Assembly (NCBI GenBank): GCA_031763025.1
Contig: JASSKH010000006.1
Span: forward strand, 13,729,479-13,793,478
Direction of reading: 5' to 3'
From: Macrocystis pyrifera
Lineage: Eukaryota; Sar; Phaeophyceae; Laminariales; Laminariaceae
Length of the DNA stretch: 64,000 nucleotides
Shown here: one piece after another, positions 1-11,869 of the stretch
How the letters are laid out: every line of letters starts with the position of its first letter
Position numbering within the stretch: the first letter of the stretch is position 1
Program-made: the position numbers and the translations under genes
Notes under the pieces: generated by a model
What the model was told of the DNA's origin: nothing
Seen by the model: only the letters and a program-made list of their open reading frames with translations
The model's database searches: none

Positions 1-82
1 TTTTTTTTTGCTTCGGTTGGCTGGTTGTTTGTTTATCGGTGTTGTTCATTCGTTCGTCTGTCTGTTCTGTTGTTGTCGGCAG

Positions 83-1401
83 TTTTTTCATGATGCCGTA
101 CGTGAGCAGCATCCTCTGCATGGCGGACCACTGCGCCATCTACATACTCATCGCCGGCAGCTACACCCCCTTCATGCTCATTTCCATGCACGGCAACTCG
201 CTCGGGACGGCCGTCATCATCACCGAATGGCTCTGTGCCCTTTTCGGTTGCATCTTCACCATCACCAGGTACCTTACTTGGTTGGTTAGTTGGTTAGTGA
301 TTACGGGGGGACCATAGTAAACAGGACCAAATATTGTTAGTAAATATAGGTAAATATATAGGTTTTGTGTATACCGTAGGTCCTATTAACTCTGGTCCCC
401 CGTAATAGTTAGTTGGGTTCGTGGGTAGTTGATTTCGCGGGTTAGTTGTTTTCGTTAGTTGGTGCGTCCTGTGCTTCGGTTTCGGTCAGTGGTTGTGTTT
501 GGTCTGTTTGGTTGGTTGGTTCGTTGGGTTGGTTGGTTGGTTAGTTGGTTCGGTTGGTGGGTTTGTTAGTTTGGTTGGTTGGTTTTGCTAGTCGGTTCGG
601 TTGGATAGTTGGTTTCTGCGGTCAGTTGGTTTCTTTGGTTGGTTGGTTTGGTTGGTTTTGTTGGCTGGTTCGGTTGGTTAGATGGTTGGTTAGTTGGTTT
701 TTGGTTGGTTGGTTTTGTTGGTTGAAACGTGTTTCGGAATTCAAGTTTTTGAAAAGAGGAATTCTAGACTGTTTTCGGAGGCCACTGTTTTACGGCTCTT
801 GGAACTACTGTAGCCTGGACCGAAAACAAAGCAATAAGCGGTGCACCAGGTATGTGTTTTTTTATGTGCCTGGTATGCGTGCTTTTGGTGTACGTGTACG
901 TACGTATCGCCCTCGAAGGTTTCGGGCGCCTGACAATTATGCTGCCGTGTTACCTGAAGAATCGCAACTAGGGTCACGTTTTGTTTCCATCCCTTTGTCT
1001 CTCCTCCTCCCTTCCCTGCCATGCGGGGCAGCGCCATTTCTTTTTGATGCCCTGCCCTGCCAGCACGAAGAATGCAAAGGGTGTGTATTAGTAGTTGTTG
1101 TATAATTGCTCTCCCCTCCCCAATGGAAAACTTGCACAGGTTGTGTAATTCATAGTTCTCCCGTACACACACCACCACCTAATTCGACGCTGGCATCCAT
1201 ATGCAAGAAAATCCACCTCACAAGCGTTTCCCAGCAGGATGCAGCTCGCCCTTCATACGACTCGCCGAACCTCTCGCGGCGCTTCACGCTTGGTACAGGG
1301 AATATCTGCCTGGTCGGTGAAGACCCGACGTGCTCCGTCCCGGCATTGTAGGAATGCGAAGGTCTATGGTGATACGACTACGGCCATACATGATAATGAG
1401 T

Positions 1402-1437
<36 letters not shown>

Positions 1438-4017
1438 AAACGAAAAGTGGACGAGATAAAAAAAAACAACAAAAAAATGCTTAGATTTACGGAAAACACA
1501 AAATGAGCGCCCAAATGTTGGAAATATCTCTTAACTCTTAAGTAATAAACGGTGCCATCTCAGAAGGGATAAGTGGTCAATGATCAAATGGCTAACGCAA
1601 GCAATAAATGAGTACCCCTCCCCCCCCCCCGCCCGCCCGCCCGCCCGCCCCCGCTTTTTCTCCCGTAAGAATCGCGAAATATGTATAATTAAGCATTCCC
1701 CTGACCCTAACCGTAACCCTTATGTCCAAGCAGCGTTAAGACGGCAAAATCGACGGTGTTCGTGGAATTGACGCTGTATCTGGGCTTGGGCCTCGCTGTC
1801 TTGCTGGTGTGGGAAACGGTCATGGAGCATATGCACAGCGGAGAGCTCATGCTGATTGCCGGTGAGGGTTCCGCTGATGACGTACATGCAGATATTTGAT
1901 TGGTTTTGAGATTTGAGGGTCAGCGTGAAGTTGTTATTCTTTCGTTTTAAGTTTGAGTTTGACGTTAAGGTTGATGTTGGAATTGAATTTGATGTTGGAT
2001 CTGATGCTAGGGTTGCTGTTGATTTTTTTCACTTCGACTGGTTTTGTGGTTTTGTAGTTGACGTTCTGTTAACAGTCTGCGCTCGAGTTGATGTCCAAGA
2101 TGTTCTACCCTACAACCCACCCTTACCTATTTTATACAATATCCTACGCTGCCCTACCGTACCCCGCCTCCCTACCCCACCCTACCCTAACCCTACCCTA
2201 CCCCACCCTACCCTACCCTAAAATTACCCTGACCCTCCCTACCCTGTCCTACCAACGCTACCCTACCCCACCCTACCCCTACCCTAACCCTCCCCTATCC
2301 TACCCTGTCCTACCAACGCTACCCTACCCTACCCTACCTCACCGTACCCTACCCTACTCCACCCTGCACTACGCTACCCTACCCTACCCCTCCCCTGCCC
2401 TACCCTACCTCAACCGTACCCTACCCTGCCCTGCGCTACCCTACGCCCCTCTTGTGAACTTGGCTTATATCGCGTATTTCTACCGCCTTGGCAACCAGGG
2501 GGTGGAGTTGCATATGTGGCAGGCGTCATATTCTTCATATTGGGCGAGAAGGTAAGCCTGGGGTACGTACGGCTTGCGTGTAGAAAAAAAAACTAGTAAT
2601 GTCGGTCGAAATACGCTGTAACATACTACTGTACTGTAGCGCAGAGCATCTTGTTCGCAGTGCTGCCCATTGCGGGCTTACTGTTACGGGGGTCCATGGT
2701 TAACAGGACCTATGATGTACATAAAAACCTATATATTTGCCAATTTTTACTAACAAAATTTGGTCCGGTTAACTATGGACCCCCGTAATAGGATGCAGCT
2801 CACCCTTCGTACTACGACTCGCCCAATACCTCACGGTACTCCGTGTTTTGGTGCAAGAAATATCTGTCTGGTCGGTGAAAAAAAAAAAGCCGTGCTCCGC
2901 CCCGGCATTGTAGGGATGCGAAGGTCTATGGCCATGCAGCTGCGGCTATGCATGAAATGAGTACACCCCCGCTCCCTCGCCCCCTCCCTTCCTCTAACCC
3001 TCGTTCCCTCCTGTCGCCAGTGAAGACGAAACGCGTCGCTTATTCGTAATCCGTCATGCATGAGACATCGTGCGCGCCTGTTTGCCTCCCAAATATCCAA
3101 GCTATGCTTATTTCTCTTGTCTCGAAACCCATCCACCCCCCCCCCCCGCCGCCTCACTCCCTCCCTTCCTCTCTCCCTCCCCCCCCCCCCTCCCTCTATA
3201 TTATATACCTGGTATATATATATATAGGTTGGGTTGGCGTCGGTTGGCGATGACGCTGTAAAACCTGCCTCTTACTGCGTGAGCTAGACAGCCAGGGTGC
3301 CGTTTTTCTTTTGCTTTTGTTTTTTGGCGGTTACCACGACTGGCGGTCAAGTTATATCATTTTTTGTGCGGGGAGAACCTTTACTCCGCACAAGGGGGAT
3401 GATCGTATCAGGTAGTGTGTATATGGTGAAGCACCCACGAGGCAATTACATAGTAAACACGTTGCTGTCTCTGGAAGTGGCCACACCAGAAATTAACTCA
3501 ATTAATTGATGCTGTCATCCATATGCAAGAAAATCTGCCTCTCAAGCAGTTCTCAGTAGGATGCAGCTCACCCTTCATGCGACTCGCCCAACACCTCACG
3601 GCGCTTCGCGCTTGGTGCAAGCAAGGTCTGCCTGGTCGGTGAAAACCCGACGTGCTCCGTCCCGGCATTGTAGGGATGCGAGGGTCCACGGTCATACGAC
3701 TACGGCCATGCATGATCATGAGTACACACCCCCCCCCCCTCCCTCCCTCTCTCGGTCCCCTGTCTTGTGTTTGTTGCTTTTTTTTTGTGATCTCTCTGTG
3801 CGACGTTGCTTTTAAAACACAGGTACCAGTCTACCACACGGTGTGGCATGTTTTCGTCATGGTGGCGAGTATTCTTCACTGGTTTGCCGTTTTCAACTAC
3901 ACCGTGCACTATCAGGTGCCCAAGCCGTCGCTTCTTTCGCCAGAGGAGGAGGAGGTGGTAGCCTCAGCGGCGGCGGCGGTGGCGGCAGCGGCGGCGGCAG
4001 CATGCTGTCCGCTTTGA
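83..4017 (+). CDS. PAQR / hemolysin III family membrane protein (3' part, four exons)
   Basis: Exons 83-268, 1734-1861, 2499-2551 and 3823-4017 join in phase with GT-AG borders; the stop is TGA 4015-4017 and the 5' end lies outside the window. Exon 1 encodes DHCAIYILIAGSYTPF, the signature of the family. Exon 2 gives a helix (TLYLGLGLAVLLVW), exon 3 gives GGVAYVAGVIFFILGEK, and exon 4 gives YHTVWHVFVMVASILHWFAV. The HxxxH in exon 4 (YHTVWH) together with the Asp in exon 1 matches the zinc-site residues of PAQR receptors and bacterial HlyIII proteins. The family consists of seven-helix membrane proteins, with ceramidase-like or receptor activity reported for some members; which applies here cannot be read. 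The C-terminus is a Glu run followed by an Ala-rich low-complexity tail. Introns hold a MITE, poly-C-tailed retroposon copies and a CCCTA-type repeat. The family assignment is firm and the splice sites are by inspection. Confidence 0.88.
301..405 (-). mobile_element. M1 MITE copy (family description here)
   Basis: Family M1: about 105 bp, inverted ends TTACGGGGGACCATAGT and its complement, core with CCTATATATTT and TTTTTACTAACAA, usually flanked by TA on both sides. TA flanks and short TIRs suggest a Tc1/mariner (Stowaway-type) non-autonomous element. This copy lies in the first PAQR intron; the left TA is not preserved. Confidence 0.85.
480..720 (+). repeat. TTGG-type simple repeat
   Basis: Degenerate GGTTGGTT array in a PAQR intron. 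Confidence 0.8.
1192..1436 (+). mobile_element. C1 copy, 5'-truncated, with a C tail of about 35
   Basis: Begins near CTGGCATCCATATGCAAG; the tail is 1402-1436. Confidence 0.75.
2105..2450 (+). repeat. CCCTA-type telomere-like degenerate array
   Basis: CCCTACCCTACC units with occasional CCCTAA in a PAQR intron. Confidence 0.8.
2684..2788 (+). mobile_element. M1 MITE copy
   Basis: Both ends present, in a PAQR intron, directly abutting a truncated poly-C-tailed retroposon copy that begins near 2790. Confidence 0.85.
2790..2998 (+). mobile_element. C1 copy, 5'-truncated
   Basis: Begins GGATGCAGCTC beside an M1 MITE; ends GAGTACA and a C-rich tract. Confidence 0.7.
3207..3740 (+). mobile_element. 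C1 poly-C-tailed retroposon-like element, most complete copy
   Basis: Family C1: about 535 bp. It starts near a TATATATA / GGTTGGGTTGGCGTCGG block, runs through GTGGCCACACC, CATCCATATGCAAGAAAATC, GTCTGCCTGGTCGGTGAAAA and GACTACGGCCATGCATGA, and ends GAGTAC followed by a C-tract. Most other copies keep only the 3' part, as expected of 5'-truncated retroposons. No coding frame. In a PAQR intron. Confidence 0.7.
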
Positions 4018-4089
4018 TAGAACGGATGTTGTGTGATGTCGTCGTGGCCTGATCTGCCGTTTGGCTCGTTTTTTGTTTCCTGGTTTTAT

Positions 4090-4440
4090 CTCCTTGATTA
4101 GTTTTGTTGGGTGGTGTGATTTGGAGGGTCGGTTGGTTGGTTCTGATCGAGTGGTTGGTTTGTTTGAGAGGTTTGATTGATCGATTGGTTGTATCGTTGG
4201 TTGGTTAGTAATTTACTTGACTGAATAATTGACTGACCGATTGATTGATTGGTTGACTGATTGATTGACTGACTGATTGTGATTGGCTGTAATCGAGTGT
4301 TAAATTGACTGTTAAATGCCGTGATCGGTTGATCATTAAGTTGAGTTGTTGGTTGACTCGTGGGTGGATTGGTTGATTTGGTCCGTTGATTGATCGATCG
4401 ATTGAATGATTGGTCGTTTGTCTGTATCGTTGCCTCGTTT
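4090..4440 (+). repeat. TTGATTGG-type simple repeat after PAQR
   Basis: Degenerate array of TTGATTGATTGG units beginning 75 bp after the PAQR stop. Positions 4441-4680 show nothing assignable. Confidence 0.75.
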
Positions 4441-4680
4441 GTTGTGGTCGCCGTGTGGATGAACATCACTGCTGCTTCTTCGAGAGACGTGGTCGGGGAG
4501 AAGAGCTCGAGGGAGGGGTGGTAGCTGTCGCAGATCGCTAGGCAAACTACTGTGCGCCTATTACAGACTATACCGTACCTGTCTGGGCTTTCACTCATAT
4601 AATCCTAGCCCTACTGAGATACTGAGGGATTCTGCAGTACAGCTATAGGCTATTACTAGGTATGGTTTTGAAATAGGTCG

Positions 4681-4860
4681 GTAGTGATCCCTCTGGTGTG
4701 CCGGTCGCCTGATATAGTACCTGTGGGAACGGTTGGCACATGCTGTATGAGATTAACCAAGCGTGGTAGTGTGCGGAGTAATTAGTGCCGGTTGTCGCTA
4801 TATATAGTCACGGTAGTTTTGGCTTGAGCACATGCCGGCAGCATAGAGGACCGGCACTAC
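4681..4860 (+). mobile_element. V1 element, diverged
   Basis: Shares GGTTGGCACATGCTGTATGA and TTAGTGCCGGTTG with the other V1 copies. Confidence 0.6.
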
Positions 4861-5439
4861 TTACTGTATATAGATGCGGTGCAGCTATTAGTACGCTCAT
4901 CGTTTTGGATTGCAGGGCGGAGGTTGGCTGTTGTAGGCTAACTGCATGCTTTTGGATACATGCAATGCAGCTACAGACTAACGGTTTGATTTTTTGGTGC
5001 ATGCGGTGAATCAAGTACAGCCCCACTCCTTTTGCAATGTGTTGGAAAACCCTACGCACGATATTGACAACCCGCACTTACACGCAGTTCGGTGGAAACC
5101 AGGGTGGATGGGTGGTAACCATGGTTACTGACAATGGATGATACTGACCGCTGAAGAGGGCGTTGGTTGATAATCATGGTTGATGATGAGCAAGGGATTG
5201 TTGGGTACCTCACCGGCATGTAGTTGCCGCCTCAAAACCTTCGTGAGCGGTTGTCTAAAGTTGGCGGTTACCGAGCAAGTATTGGATTTACCGCGAAACG
5301 ATTTGATTTCATGTCAGCGCCGTCATCAACTGGCAGAAAAATACACGGATTTGCCATTTCATGGCCTTCGTGGAGTAGGAAATGGCGTACCAGGACAGAA
5401 GACGGACAGGGTCTCCCTGTTTGGCTTTGTTGTACCTTG

Positions 5440-6130
5440 AAGAGCTGATACAAGCTGATTCCATTGCATCATGATACCGTCTACCGGCGGCAAATCCGCC
5501 GGGTGTCCCGTTCCGTGACTTTTCGCGAGGTATTTCCGGACACATTTGGCCCCCCTCCGTTATAAAGCCCTCAGAGCTAAACCTAGGGAAAATCGTTTCG
5601 CCCTCCGAAGACGTAACCTACATGTGATGCGTTCTACGATTGAGTTATTAGCACATTTCCGCTAAAACGATTTCTGTTTTCTGAATGACGGGGCTCCTTA
5701 ACCCAAAATCGTCGGAATGCCACCCTTGTTTCCGAAAAATGACCGTTTCGTATACTTTTGTCCATTGGATTACTTATCGGGAGATGCAATTTGATTCTTG
5801 CTTGAAGTCAGTTTTCAGGTGAGGTATGGAGCTCCTTGAAGTCAAGTAAGTGAGGAGCCTCGGACAAAGAATGGTGAACCTCTACCGTACGTACCTCACG
5901 TCATTTTGTGCCCTTTTTGAAGAGCTGGTAAGAGCTGATTTCGTTTCTTATACCGTCAGCTGGGGCGGCAAAAAAAGTGGGTGTTCCGTTTTAAGGAAAT
6001 ATTGAGGACACGTCTGGGCCTTCCGTTAAGAGGTCCCATAGGTACATCTAGGGAAAACATTTCGCCCTCCCACGAAGTATCCTACATGATCGTGAGTTCT
6101 TCACATTAGCGTTAAACCGTTCTTTCTTTC
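5440..6130 (+). repeat. Old direct duplication, about 485 bp offset
   Basis: 5443-5690 and 5928-6130 share GAAGAGCTG..GAGCTGATT, ATACCGTC, CTAGGGAAAA and TTTCGCCCTCC in the same order. The rest of 4870-7742 is intergenic with AC-rich simple sequence and one S1 copy; no gene recognised. Confidence 0.7.
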
Positions 6131-6755
6131 CGTCGGCATCCAGCACACACCCAGAGTCCGTGCCGCCGATCCTTCAATCTCAAGAGAGATAAAAGGTCTG
6201 TCTTCGCAATAAGCACGACAGAGATAAGGCGTGGTAAAGCAATGGCAGAGTAGACAAATGCAATGCCATGTGATGCCATGGTACTGGAACGACAGGCACG
6301 ACGTCATGCGTACACAATATCGATGTAGCAATCGATATGCAGTGAAAAGTGAGGAAGCACGAGAGAAAAACAACGTTCCAGTCCGACCTACTCTACGTAA
6401 ATACATAATAAATCGAATATATGCTCGTTTGTAGAAGTAGTCGTAGAAATACCAACACTATATACTCTGTAGGAGCAGCAGAGTTACGAGTCTCAAAGTT
6501 CTACCGCCATAACAACGAAGCAAGGGCGAACCGGCGAAATACCAACCGGAATTTTCACCAGAACAAACCACCGCCCACCCACACCAATGGGTGTCAATCA
6601 TCACCAAAACAAATCTAACCAGAGGTAAACCTCGTCGAGACTATACAGTAGTATTCATGTACACACAGGACAAACAACCCAAAAACATCACAAAATGGCA
6701 TGGTGCGAGCATGCTCACTCCTGTACGGTCGGACACGCCGTCAAACATAACACAC

Positions 6756-6830
6756 TATGTCCGGAAAGGTAAGGACCATTTAACATGAATACACAAGTGG
6801 AAATGTTCCTTATATTTACGGACAAAGTGA
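6756..6830. mobile_element. S1 mini-element (about 75 bp TIR)
   Basis: Family S1: inverted ends near GTCCGGAAATATAAGGACC. Further copies are 17645-17730, 42685-42750, 44437-44510, 46942-47010 and half a copy at 15170-15222. Size and TIRs suggest a very short MITE. Confidence 0.6.
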
Positions 6831-7562
6831 AGAACGAAGGGACGAACAAGTTCACGGCGGAAAAAAGAAAACTACCAAAATGCTATTAATATTATATGTA
6901 CAGCAGCAACGCAAGCAGAAGCAACAGCAGGGGCAGGGGCCCGCCATACCAAAGGCTAGCAGCCTAAAGGGCTCGGCGTGCAATAATTCGAAGTATGCTC
7001 CAAGCCTAAGGACTTAACGCACAATTCGCTCTCCTCCAAAGCGGCGAACAACAACTCAGCGCCTGGCCAAACAAAACGCAGGGAGGAGCATGAGCACGAG
7101 TACTAACGGGAAAACGCGTGATATTGTGTACCACTGTATACATAGCAGACAACAACACACCAACCAATGCTTGGCGAAAAAAAACACAGCAACAGCAGCA
7201 ACTTACACCGCATCGCTATCAGTACAGCAACACATTGCACCGCATCTATCTATTCTGATCGTACCTGGTACGACCAAGGGGAAACAAAACACGAGCAAAA
7301 TCCCAGGGCTCCCACGTTTCGGCGGCACCTCTAACCACGCAGCCCCGCTGCTTGCGCTATAGCCTTCCGCCATTATGACTGCCAACACCACTAACACCGC
7401 CTACCAACACCGCCCAATAACACCACCACCACTATCACTATCACTATCACAACCCAACCCCACGCGCAACGCCAGAAAACCGGGGATAGCTCAAAAACGT
7501 CCCCGCAGTCGTGATCTAAACCCCGCCAACCTAGTCGTGACTATCCTTTGCCCGCCCAACAA

Positions 7563-7632
7563 CCACCACCAACCACCACCACCACCACCACCACCACCAC
7601 CACCACCACCAACAGCAACAACAACAACAACA
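7563..7632 (+). repeat. ACC / ACA microsatellite
   Basis: CCACCACCACC run then CAACAACAAC, just past the MFS stop. Confidence 0.85.
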
Positions 7633-7742
7633 ACACTCATAACGCACGGCCAGAAAACCCAGGGATAGCTCTTCAGCGTCCCCGTCAAACCGGGTCAAAC
7701 CGGGGACGGCCCTAATTAAACACGCGTGCAGGTAGTCGTGGT

Positions 7743-9020
7743 TCAAATTTCGCTTACGTAGTCGCGACTATCATTCCCCCCAGCAACACCACCACCACCA
7801 GGTATTTGCGCCGGAAGCAGCCGATACACGGCCAACATCGCAACACCGGAAAGCCAAGCGAGCAGCGTCGTCGCCAGCGGGAAAGCACTTTCGCACGACA
7901 CCGGCTCGCCTTCCCCACCCCCCCCTCCCATCCTCCTTCCCACCCCGGCTCGACTCCTGTCCCACCGCGGTCAAATCGACGCCCGGGTTCAAATCGCCAG
8001 AGATTGAGGCGGCAGCCGCCGAATTGACGACGGCAGAGGGATCGGCATCGCGTCTAACGGTTTCCTCTTTGTTCCCTGACCCCGCTCTTAGCCTCGCCCC
8101 TTCGATGCCCCTACTATTAATAGCGATACTCCCGTCTCCTCCCGACGCGGCGGCGGCGGCGACATTATCAACGCCCCCGTCCCCTCCACCCGCGGCAGCG
8201 GAGTCGGAGGCGACGGCGACTGCGTCTCCCCTTTCTTCTCCCGCACTTCTCTCTTCTCGTCTTTCTTCCCTGTCCCTGCTCTCTTCGTTGTGTTCCAAGT
8301 CTCCTGGCTGTCCTGCTTCTTGTTGCCGTCTTCGTCTCCGTGTGCTATTAATAAACCTTTCCTCTTCCTCTTCTCTTCCTCCTCCCCGCCCTCTCTGCCC
8401 CCCTCCTCCCCCTCCTTCTGCTGCTGCTGCTGCTGCTGCTGCAGAAGCACGTACTCGTCGTAACGACATCCCCCTGCCCCCGAACATCCCGGCGACCCCA
8501 ACAGCAGTTGTCGCCCCCTCCCCCCCCCCTCCCTACCCCCCCCGTCCCCCGCCGCCCCCTCCCCCTCCCCCATCTCCACCTCCCCCCCCCCGGCCTTGTC
8601 ACTGCCTGCCCACGTTTCAGTAAACCCCGAGCTCGAGGCGGATTCGGGAACAACTACAACGGCAGCAGATACTGGTCGTTTTTTCGATAGCGGCGGAGGC
8701 GGCGGCGGCGGTGGCAGTGTCTCGTTTCCCAGCAACAGGCCCCGCCTACCTCGGCGCGCTCTCCCAGCTGGCGCGCCTCCGGAAGGAATATTATCGGAAC
8801 GTTCTTCGGGGGCACCGCGTAGGAGGTTCTTGGAAAATTCTTCGGGGGCGCCGGGTAGAACGTTCTTGGAAAATTCTTCGGGGTCACCGTCTGCGAGAGA
8901 AGTTTCTTCCGGCGGGGGGTTGGCGGCCGGTGCTTGCTCCACTTGGAATATTGGCTCCGTGTATCTAATTATTGTGCCCCCTTGTTCACAGGCAAACGCC
9001 TACCAGGTGCATAATATTAA

Positions 9021-9102
<82 letters not shown>

Positions 9103-10351
9103 ACTCATTATCGTGCATGGCCGTAGTCATATGAGCATAGACCCTCGCATCCCGGGGGGGGGGGGGGTACTCATTATCATGCATGGCCGTAGTCGTATGA
9201 CCAATCGTAGACCGTCGGGGGGGGGGGGGGTACTCGATAGGAGAGATGTATTCGATCTCATGCATGGCCGTAGTCGTATGACCATAGACCCTCTCCTCCC
9301 TACAATGCCGGGACGGAGCATGTCGGGTTTTCACCGACCAGGCAGACATTGCTTGCACCAAGCGCGAAGCGCCGTGAGATGTCCGGCGAGTCGCATGAAG
9401 GGTGAGCTGCATCCTACTAATAACCGCTTGTGAGGCGGACTTGCATATGGATGACAGCTTCAATGAGTTAGTTTAATTTCCGGTGTAGCCACTTCCAGAG
9501 ACAGCAATGGGAGCACTATGTAACTGCCTCTTGGGTGCCTCACCTTGAACACGACGTTATACGATCAATTCCCTTGTGCAGAGTAAAGGTTCTTTACCTC
9601 GCACAAATGATCTAACTCGACGACCAGCTGTGGGCGACCGCCAAAAAAAAAAAAAAAAAAAAAAAAAACGGTACCCTGGATGTCTAGCTCACGTAGTGAC
9701 CGGCATGTTTTACAGTGTCGTTGCCAACCGACACCAACCCAACCCATACATAATATATATATATAATAGGGGGGGGGGGATTAGCGGAGGCAGAAATGGA
9801 GAGAGATGATCCCAAAGAAAAGAACCCGAGAGCCAAAACACACAAGGGAAAATAGTCGATGCGGCAAACCGTCAGTAAGGCATAAGAGGCAAGCCAATAA
9901 ACACAGAATAAAGAAAACAACGGACAAGAAAACGAATAAATCAACACAGACGACAAACAATGAGACCAAACCATACTTGCATAAATGCAAACAAATGAAA
10001 AATAAACAGGTACAAAACAACGAACAAAGACACACCATGTACGTGGTGTATACCAAGTATATCATTAAATTTGAAGCGGGCGTCTCACTCTGCGACAAGA
10101 ATCGAGACGTACCGGCGAGCTAGGCAGTAGGTCCACCACGAAGCCCCCAAGGAGCGGACCCACAACTTCTCCCACTCCGATGGACATCGAGTGCAACGAT
10201 GCAACCATGTCATCAGCCCCCGACCCCATCCCCACCACGCCTCCCTGTCTTGGAAACCCATATATACGCCGAGTGTAGAATCACGACAGAGGTGGATGGA
10301 TTGACGGGAGTCACGCAGGCAGGCAGATAGACAGACAAGGCAGACAGACAG

Positions 10352-10382
<31 letters not shown>

Positions 10383-11824
10383 GACAGACACGAATCAGAC
10401 TCGTACGGGTGTGCGTACTGATAGTAGCAGCACGGGTACAAAGATACATGTGTGCCGCGAAGCGCGATGTCAAAATAAATCCCATGCCTACTATGCCCCA
10501 GCAAAGACAGCTTGGGAACGGTCCATTGCTCTCGATACACACCGCCAGACATAATCGAAACCCAGCAACAACCAAAACCTACTATTGTCAGTAGAATCGT
10601 CGGCGCACCAACGGTCCAACAAAACTAGCAAAACATATATTTTCCCCCCGGAGCGGCATGATTGCACACCTCGGATAGACAGATCATGTACAGATCATTG
10701 ATTCCCACAGTTCATGATCTAGGTCTTTCAGGGCAGATTGATATGTATGATCTGTATGATCTAGCCCACGTTGCTGGGCGGGAGCCAGATAAATCTACAG
10801 GATATAGGACACGTTTCCCGCGTTGGATCTGTACTATATAGATCCTGTACAGCATCTCAGAACGGCAGGCTAGGACCTAGATGATATATCTGTAGATGAC
10901 CTATCCGTAGATGATCTATCTGTAAATGAATTATCTGTAGACGATTTATATATAGATGATCTATCTGTAGATATCTATCTGTAGATGATCTATCTGTAAA
11001 TGAATTATCTGTAGATGATCTATCTGCAGATGATCTATCTGTAGATGATCTATCTGTGGACGATTTATCTATAGATGATTTATCTGTAGATGATCTATCT
11101 GTAGATGATCTATCTGAGGATGATCTATCTGTAGATCGTCTATCTGTAGATCATATGTCTGTCCGAGGAGTGCATGTCTGCGAAGAGCGGAGTCGACCCG
11201 CACTTTGTGACACAGAATGAACGTAGACCACCAGCGTCAGACGCGCGGTGGGAGACCACGAGCACAGGAACGCGTCGGCATCAACAACACCAGCCACACC
11301 AACACCAACACCACCACCACCACCACCAACAAAAAAACAGCACCAATGCCAACAACATCCTAGGAACAAAAAAAAATACTACTACTGTACACCACCAACC
11401 CTCATCGACACCAACAACACTCAACGACAACACTCAACGCAAACACTAACAACAAAACCAACACCAACAAACACCGAACCAACATCAAAACCAACACCAA
11501 CAAACACCGAACCAACACAACCAAGACCACCAAGACCACCAAGACCAACACCACCACCACCACCAGCAACAACAACAACAACAACAACAGACAACATAAC
11601 TGCTGTAGCGCACTACTTGTAGGCGTTTCCCTTGCCTGCATGGCGGTATACGCGGGGACGCTCGCCAGCGCGCTCCCGACCTGAAAGGCCAGCAATCCCA
11701 CGCCAATCGCACCCCTTGCCGCCGCGCGTGTCACAAGGGCAGGAGCCAGGGCTGGACTCGGCCCAAACAGAGTAAGGCTTATACACCATTGTGTGTGACA
11801 GCCCAACCAAAAGACGGTGGGCCA

Positions 11825-11869
<45 letters not shown>

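Noticed and set aside
8-317. Open frames read straight through 8-317
   Set aside because: Only 83-268 is PAQR-like; the rest is intron opened by T/G-rich repeats.
3520-3735. Possible 5S rRNA gene or 5S-derived head (ACTACGGCCATGCATGA) in the C1 elements
   Set aside because: Resemblance is confined to a short GGCCAT-containing stretch at the 3' end; no full 5S fold or internal control region could be followed.
10310-10395. CAGACAGA run as a CRISPR-like or regulatory array
   Set aside because: Plain tetranucleotide microsatellite in a eukaryotic intron.
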